NCBI GenBank assembly: GCA_015057585.1 | Contig: SVEF01000005.1 | Span: 1 to 64,000, forward strand | DNA length: 64,000 nt | Origin: Lachnospiraceae bacterium | Lineage (GTDB): Bacteria > Bacillota > Clostridia > Lachnospirales > Lachnospiraceae | Reading direction: 5' to 3' | Shown: in pieces, positions 59,303 to 64,000 of the stretch | Layout of the letters: every line of letters begins with the position of its first letter | How positions within the stretch are numbered: the stretch's first letter is position 1 | The notes under the pieces: generated by a model | Databases searched by the model: none | What the model saw: only the letters and a program-made list of their open reading frames with translations | Told to the model about the DNA's origin: nothing | Program-made: the position numbers and the translations under genes

Positions 59303-61732
59303 ATGGCAGAAAAGATTAGTATTTCGGTGCGGGCGCTGGTAGAGTTTATTTTAAACTCCGGAGATATTGACAATACAAGAGGGTACAGAGATCCGGATGC
59401 GATGCAGGAAGGAACAAGACTGCACCGTAAAATACAAAAGAGTATGCCGTCGGATTACACGGCGGAGGTAAGTATAAAGACAGAAATTCCTCTTTTGGAC
59501 GGAGATGAGGAACTGCTTTTGACTGTGGAAGGACGTGCTGACGGTGTTTGGGAAAATCCGGAGGGAGAGCCGGGAGTTTGCATCGACGAGATTAAAAGTA
59601 TGTATCAGGACGTGGAGCATATGCAGGAACCGATTGGTGTACATTTGGCCCAGGCAAAATGCTATGCTTGTATCTATGCGCAGCAAAACGGTTTGGATAA
59701 GATGATGGTTCAGATGACATATTGTAACATTGAAACCGAAGCCATAAGGCGGTTTAGGACCGAATATACAACAGAGGAACTTAGTGCGTGGTTTGACGGT
59801 GTTGTAAAGGAATACGCCAAGTGGTTGTTTTGGGAAATCCGTTGGAAGAAAAAGAGAAATGAAAGTATTAAGACGCTGGAGTTTCCGTTTGATTACCGGC
59901 CCGGCCAAAAGGAATTTGTAACCGGTGTCTATAAAAGCATCCTACGGGAGAAAAAACTGTTTGTAGAGGCACCTACCGGAGTAGGAAAGACCATATCTAC
60001 GGTGTTTCCGGCGGTAAAGGCCATGGGAGAAGGACTTTCGTCGAAACTGTTCTATCTGACGGCAAAAACAATTGCAAGGACGGTGGCAGAAGATACGTTT
60101 ACTCTTTTGTCACAGCACGGAGTGCGGTTTAGGTTTGTGACGATAACTTCTAAAGAAAAAATCTGTATTTTGGAAAAGCCGGAGTGCAATCCGGGAAGCT
60201 GTCCGCGGGCAAAGGGCCATTTTGACCGGGTAAACGATGCGGTATTTGATTTATTGACGTCGGAGGAGACGATTACCAGGGAACTGATAGAACAATATGC
60301 TAAAAAACACAATGTCTGTCCGTTTGAAATGTGTCTGGATGTATCTTTATGGGCAGATGCCGTAGTGTGTGACTATAACTATGTCTTTGATCCGACGGTG
60401 GCGCTTAAGCGTTTTTTTGCCGAGGAGAAAAAGAAGGATTATATCTTCTTAATTGATGAAGCGCACAATCTGGTGGAGCGTGCCAGGGAGATGTACAGTG
60501 CAGAACTGGTCAAGGAAGATTTTCTGACGGTGAAACGCCTGCTCAAGGGTAAGAGCAGACGGATGGAAAAGCAGCTGGAGGCGTGTAACAGCGCGCTTCT
60601 CCGGTTGAAACGGGAATGTGAAGAATTCCAGGTCTGGGAAAATGTCGGCGATTTTATGGTGCATCTGATGCGGTTGTCCGGAGAGTTCGAGGAGTTTTTA
60701 CAGGAAACGGTACTGGATCCTGCAGCAAAGGAGGATGTCCTGAATCTCTATTTTGCGGTACGACAGTTTTTGGAGGTCCACGATGTCATGCAGGAGGATT
60801 ACCGAATTTATACAGACTATCTGGAAAACGGGAATTTTCGTTTGAAGCTGCTTTGTATGGAACCTGCCAGGCAGTTAAAAGAGCGGATGGCAAAGGGACG
60901 GAGTGCGGTGCTGTTTTCCGCGACACTGCTTCCGATTGCTTATTATAAAGAACAATTGGGTGGGGAACCGGAAGACTACGCCATATATGTGCCGTCTCCG
61001 TTTGACACGGAAAAACGTCTTTTGATGGTGGGAAGAGATGTCAGTACCAAATATACAAGAAGGACACAGAACGAGTACGAAAAAATTGCCTTATATCTGG
61101 AATATGTCACTTCTGCAAAGCGGGGGAATTATTTTATATTCTTTCCCTCGTATCAGATGCTGGAGCGTACTGCCGAGGTAGTAAAGGAACAACTCTTGTG
61201 GCAGGAAGGAAAGCGTCTGGAGGATGGTACCTTTGTGTTCCCGGAAGAGACACCGGTGTACCTGTATATACAGAAGACCGGAATGACGGAACGGCAGAAA
61301 GAAGAGTTTTTGGCGGCATTTTCAGAACAGCCGGAGAAAACGACTGCGGGGTTTTGTGTGATGGGCGGTATTTTCGGAGAAGGCATTGATTTAAAAAATG
61401 ACCGTCTGATCGGAACGGTGGTCGTTGGAACAGGGCTTCCGATGGTCTGCAATGAAAAAGAACTGTTCCGTTATTACTTTGAAGAAAAAAACGGACGGGG
61501 ATTTGAGTATGCTTATTTATACCCCGGCATGAACAAGGTCATGCAGTCGGCAGGGCGTGTTATCCGTACCACAGAGGACACAGGGGTGATTTTATTGTTG
61601 GATGAGCGGTTTTTGACCGCTTCCTATCAGGGATTGTTCCCAAGGGAATGGTTCCCGTTTGAAACAGTACAAATTGGAACTGTGAGAGATAAACTGAAAA
61701 ATTTCTGGGATGGAGCAGAAGGAGAAAATTAG
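59303..61732 (+). CDS. XPD/DinG-like DNA helicase with N-terminal RecB-like nuclease domain
   Basis: An 809-residue superfamily 2 helicase. The N-terminal PD-(D/E)xK part (about 25-180) shows LHRKIQ, GRADGVW, CIDEIKSMYQ and QAKCYACIYAQ, the RecB nuclease motifs. The helicase has Walker A APTGVGKTISTVFP, the DEAH box LIDEAHNLVERA, and motif VI QSAGRVIRTTEDTG. Four cysteines (KICILEKPECNPGSCPRAKG and NVCPFEMC) are spaced like the XPD 4Fe-4S ligands. It probably unwinds and trims damaged DNA. It forms an operon with dinB. The ATG follows AGAGGAATGGAAC. Confidence 0.9.
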   Translation: MAEKISISVRALVEFILNSGDIDNTRGYRDPDAMQEGTRLHRKIQKSMPSDYTAEVSIKTEIPLLDGDEELLLTVEGRADGVWENPEGEPGVCIDEIKSMYQDVEHMQEPIGVHLAQAKCYACIYAQQNGLDKMMVQMTYCNIETEAIRRFRTEYTTEELSAWFDGVVKEYAKWLFWEIRWKKKRNESIKTLEFPFDYRPGQKEFVTGVYKSILREKKLFVEAPTGVGKTISTVFPAVKAMGEGLSSKLFYLTAKTIARTVAEDTFTLLSQHGVRFRFVTITSKEKICILEKPECNPGSCPRAKGHFDRVNDAVFDLLTSEETITRELIEQYAKKHNVCPFEMCLDVSLWADAVVCDYNYVFDPTVALKRFFAEEKKKDYIFLIDEAHNLVERAREMYSAELVKEDFLTVKRLLKGKSRRMEKQLEACNSALLRLKRECEEFQVWENVGDFMVHLMRLSGEFEEFLQETVLDPAAKEDVLNLYFAVRQFLEVHDVMQEDYRIYTDYLENGNFRLKLLCMEPARQLKERMAKGRSAVLFSATLLPIAYYKEQLGGEPEDYAIYVPSPFDTEKRLLMVGRDVSTKYTRRTQNEYEKIALYLEYVTSAKRGNYFIFFPSYQMLERTAEVVKEQLLWQEGKRLEDGTFVFPEETPVYLYIQKTGMTERQKEEFLAAFSEQPEKTTAGFCVMGGIFGEGIDLKNDRLIGTVVVGTGLPMVCNEKELFRYYFEEKNGRGFEYAYLYPGMNKVMQSAGRVIRTTEDTGVILLLDERFLTASYQGLFPREWFPFETVQIGTVRDKLKNFWDGAEGEN

Positions 61733-61774
61733 CAGAAATTTGACTTTCCGATATGAACTTTTCACCTTCCTTTT

Positions 61775-61782
61775 CATAGAAT
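61775..61782 (+). promoter_or_regulatory. Sporulation sigma-like -10 (CATAGAAT) before cotJA
   Basis: CATAGAAT (61775-61782) resembles the sigma-E -10 consensus CATACANT. A -35-like ATATG exists at 61751, but the spacing is too long. cotJ is sigma-E dependent in Bacillus. Low certainty. Confidence 0.3.
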
Positions 61783-61818
61783 GTACTGTAATCATTTTAT
61801 GTGAAGGAAGGTATTTTT

Positions 61819-62142
61819 ATGAGTTGCAATAGACAGAATTACCGTCCTGTAAATTCCGGTTGCAGACCAAATTCCTGCGTGACTGGAAATGTGATTCCGT
61901 CCGGAGTTGTGCAGGGTTGTACACCGGGTTGCGGCGGACAGGGCGGCATTGTGGTCGGTGTAAATGACGGTGCCGGTTGCGGAGCACCTTGTGCCAATAC
62001 GCTGTTGGAAGAGCAGACGCTCGGCATGGCGTATGTTCCTTGGCAGACCTTCGGAACCATGTACCCGATGCAGCAGGGACTGAACAGAGGTACGATGTTC
62101 CCGTGTCTGGATTTCGATTTCATGGGAAGGAGATGTAACTGA
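61819..62142 (+). CDS. cotJA: Spore coat-associated protein CotJA
   Basis: A 107-residue Cys- and Gly-rich protein. The C-terminal half (LGMAYVPWQTFGTMYPMQQGLNRGTMFPCLDFDFMG) is the CotJA domain. The N-terminal 65 residues with nine or so cysteines are an extension not seen in the Bacillus protein, possibly for cross-linking in the coat. ATG 61819 follows GAAGGAAGG; the in-frame GTG at 61801 lacks a site. The stop overlaps cotJB by one base. Confidence 0.85.
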   Translation: MSCNRQNYRPVNSGCRPNSCVTGNVIPSGVVQGCTPGCGGQGGIVVGVNDGAGCGAPCANTLLEEQTLGMAYVPWQTFGTMYPMQQGLNRGTMFPCLDFDFMGRRCN

Positions 62143-62390
62143 TGGCTGTGTATCATAACGCTTTACTGATGAGAATCAATGAACTTAGCTTTGCAATGGA
62201 TGAGTTACGTCTGTTTTTGGATACCCATCCGGATTGCAGGGAGGCGCTGGCGCAGTATAACGAACTGCAGCGGCAGAGAATGGCAGTCGTAGCAGAGTAT
62301 GAGGCAAAGTATGGTCCGCTCAGTTCCTACGGAAATCCGAATTGTGACAATTGGGATTGGGGAACCAGACCTTGGCCATGGCAGAACTAA
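62142..62390 (+). CDS. cotJB: Spore coat protein CotJB
   Basis: An 82-residue protein with LLMRINELSFAMDELRLFLDTHPDCREALAQYNELQRQR and a C-terminal YGPLSSYGN...WDWGTRPWPWQN, both diagnostic of CotJB. The ATG overlaps the cotJA stop (TGATGG), so the two are translationally coupled; GGAAGGAGA lies 8 bases before it, inside cotJA. Confidence 0.9.
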   Translation: MAVYHNALLMRINELSFAMDELRLFLDTHPDCREALAQYNELQRQRMAVVAEYEAKYGPLSSYGNPNCDNWDWGTRPWPWQN

Positions 62391-62411
62391 TCAGGAAAGG
62401 AGAACGAGGTT

Positions 62412-63008
62412 ATGTGGAGTTATGAGAAAAGATTACAGTATCCGGTAAATATCAACTTTACCAATCCGAAGCTTGCCCAGGTGATTCTTTCCCAGTTTGG
62501 CGGTCCGGACGGAGAAAATGCAGCAGCAAGCCGGTACCTGTCCCAGCGTTATGCCATGCCGTATCATAATGTGGCGGGAATTTTAACGGATATCGGAACG
62601 GAGGAGATGGCGCATGAGGAAATGGTAGCAACCATTGTGCATCAGCTGACCAAGAACCTGACACCGGAGCAGATTGAGGGTACGCCGTTTGCGAATTACT
62701 ACGTTGACCATACAACGGGGATTTATCATGCGGCGGCAAGCGGTGTTCCGTACACGGCGGCGTATTACCAGTCAAAGGGAGATCCGATTACAGATTTGAT
62801 GGAAGATATGGCAGCAGAGCAGAAGGCAAGAACAACATACGACAATATTCTGCGTCTGGTACACGATCCGGAGGTGTGTGACCCAATCCGTTTCCTGCGC
62901 GAGAGAGAAATCGTGCATTTCCAGAGATTCGGTGAAGCACTCCGCAGTGTACAGGATCGGTTAAACAGCAAGAACTTCTATGCATTAAACCCTGCCTTTG
63001 ACAAATAA
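62412..63008 (+). CDS. cotJC: Manganese catalase-like spore coat protein CotJC
   Basis: A ferritin-like four-helix protein of 198 residues. MWSYEKRLQYPVNINFTNPKLAQVILSQFGGPDGE is the family start. Di-manganese ligands are expected in GTEEMAHEEMVATIVHQL and REREIVHFQRFGEALR, which carry the Glu and His residues. It may remove hydrogen peroxide during spore formation. It closes the cotJABC operon, 21 bases after cotJB. Confidence 0.93.
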   Translation: MWSYEKRLQYPVNINFTNPKLAQVILSQFGGPDGENAAASRYLSQRYAMPYHNVAGILTDIGTEEMAHEEMVATIVHQLTKNLTPEQIEGTPFANYYVDHTTGIYHAAASGVPYTAAYYQSKGDPITDLMEDMAAEQKARTTYDNILRLVHDPEVCDPIRFLREREIVHFQRFGEALRSVQDRLNSKNFYALNPAFDK

Positions 63009-63082
63009 AACGAATTGACAGATGGACGCAGAACAGTTATTATGGTTTATATACGGGGTTAGTCTTAGAAAGGACGATGTGG

Positions 63083-63961
63083 ATGAATCGAAGGAATGTA
63101 TTGGGAAACCGAATTGAAGAGAGTAAAACCTTTTGGGTTATTCTGATTAGTATATTGATAACGGGAATTCAGTTTGCAGTGTATCATTTTGTAAGTGGTG
63201 GCTGGTTTGGAATTTTGCTGGCGGTAGTTTGTATGTTGGTTGGCAGTGTGCTGGTGCACTTCATTACAAAGGAGCAGGAGGAATTGGCGGGATATCTTTT
63301 GGTCCCGTGTGTGTTTTCAGGAAGTATGGGACTGTTGCTTCCGCATGCGGAAATTCCGTTTTTTCCGGAAAGTGAGACCGCATTGTTGGGATGCCTGTTT
63401 TCTTTTCTCGTACCTGTTCTTTACTCGGTAATTTACACTTTGGCAAACGGAACTAGTGAACTTGCAGGATTTGCAAAGTTTTATCTTCGAGCTACCGTAT
63501 TCTTTTATGTAGTCTATTTCGGACTGATGGTTTACGGTGCATTTTTTAATCAGATTGTGGCAGAAAACGGAAATTATACACAGTGGATTCCGTTTGCAAC
63601 CTTTGCGGCTTTGGTAGACGGTGTGATGAAAGATGCCATTTCCATTTGGCGCGTGACGGAGTTTTTGCTAAATCGTGTTGTTTTCTTTTTACCGTATGGT
63701 TTTTTTGTGGCAATGCTTTGCAGAAAACTGCATGGTGTCATCCGGATTCTTTTGCTGGTGATTCTTCCTGTGTTATTGGAGGCAGTTCAACTGGCATTTC
63801 ACTGGGGAACCTGTGATGTAGACGATGTACTGTTTCGAATCATCGGAGGGCTGCTCGGATTTATCGGATTTCTGGCATTTGATGCCCTGTTCCAGCGGTT
63901 TACCGCACGTCATTTTGACGGAAGTGAGATTAATAGAGATTATTACGGAAGAAAAATTTGA
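63083..63961 (+). CDS. VanZ-like integral membrane protein
   Basis: A 292-residue protein with eight or so hydrophobic segments. The C-terminal third (FLLNRVVFFLPYGFFVAMLCRKL, LPVLLEAVQLAFHWGTCDVDDVLFRIIGGLLGF) has the VanZ pattern: Pro-Tyr-Gly, then Glu-x-x-Gln, then Asp-Val-Asp-Asp. The N-terminal half, with four segments, is not part of the usual VanZ domain. Function is unknown; VanZ proper gives low-level teicoplanin resistance. ATG 63083 is 8 bases after AAAGGA; ATG 63077 is too close. Downstream, 63981-64000 begins a GC-rich hairpin that the window cuts. Confidence 0.75.
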   Translation: MNRRNVLGNRIEESKTFWVILISILITGIQFAVYHFVSGGWFGILLAVVCMLVGSVLVHFITKEQEELAGYLLVPCVFSGSMGLLLPHAEIPFFPESETALLGCLFSFLVPVLYSVIYTLANGTSELAGFAKFYLRATVFFYVVYFGLMVYGAFFNQIVAENGNYTQWIPFATFAALVDGVMKDAISIWRVTEFLLNRVVFFLPYGFFVAMLCRKLHGVIRILLLVILPVLLEAVQLAFHWGTCDVDDVLFRIIGGLLGFIGFLAFDALFQRFTARHFDGSEINRDYYGRKI

Positions 63962-64000
63962 GCGCATTTGAAAAATAAAAAGCCGTGTCCGGTTTGGACG

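Noticed and set aside
61749..61782. Complete sigma-E promoter for cotJ
   Set aside because: The -10 (CATAGAAT) is reasonable, but the only -35-like sequence is about 19 bases away, outside the normal spacing. Kept only as a low-confidence -10.

Overview
The window looks like a chromosomal segment of a spore-forming member of the Lachnospiraceae (Clostridia). The grounds are AGGAGG-type ribosome binding sites, TTGACA/TATAAT promoters with 16-17 base spacers, cotJABC spore-coat genes, a hexameric NADP-type glutamate dehydrogenase, an archaeal-type aspartyl-tRNA synthetase, FtsEX with PcsB/CwlO-like and CtpB-like partners, and carbohydrate loci typical of gut fibre and inositol degraders. Genus and species cannot be set from the sequence alone. 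No rRNA, tRNA or CRISPR array was seen.

Layout. 1-4543: the start of an IS3-like transposase running off the left edge, a lipid kinase, a Cys-cluster protein, gdhA and a 2-hydroxyacid dehydrogenase. 4555-6279: an aspartyl-tRNA synthetase preceded by what reads as a complete ribosome-mediated transcription attenuator, with an 18-residue leader peptide holding three consecutive Asp codons, mutually exclusive stems and an intrinsic terminator. 6384-12976: tcdA, a MATE exporter, a decayed gene, an SDR reductase, an LCP-like protein, a YitT protein and a stand-alone MsmK/UgpC-type sugar ATPase. 13208-15829: a large MacB-like ABC protein with a methionine-rich ectodomain segment. 15970-21422: a CdaR-like regulator, then ftsE-ftsX-M23 peptidase-S41 protease (cell wall hydrolysis). 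21588-24536: ACT protein, homoserine dehydrogenase and an alternative homoserine kinase candidate. 24659-27512: a membrane diguanylate cyclase paired with an orphan CARF/Card1-like nuclease-fold protein. 27553-34643: release factor 3, a surface GH97 glycosidase, the two L-serine dehydratase subunits and a small acidic membrane protein.

34876-44536 is a myo-inositol catabolic locus: iolG diverges from iolR and iolJ-C-B-D-E, with a chemoreceptor gene placed one base after iolE. A TTAAC-N5-GTTAA type operator appears in front of both transcription units. 44577-53383 is a carbohydrate uptake locus: an AraC regulator with a perfect cre site, a GH105 unsaturated-uronyl hydrolase, and a five-gene family-5 (Opp-type) ABC importer. 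A second GH105 gene (54833-55963) lies beyond an MgtC-like gene and a 420-base imperfect palindrome of unknown nature (about 54237-54650).

56199-64000: a trigger-factor/FKBP-like lipoprotein with the c-di-AMP receptor DarA, a DUF1292 protein, dinB with an XPD-like helicase carrying a RecB-like nuclease domain, cotJABC and a VanZ-like membrane protein. The most notable observations are the Asp leader-peptide attenuator, the cyclase/CARF gene pair, the palindromic element and the chemoreceptor embedded in the inositol operon.
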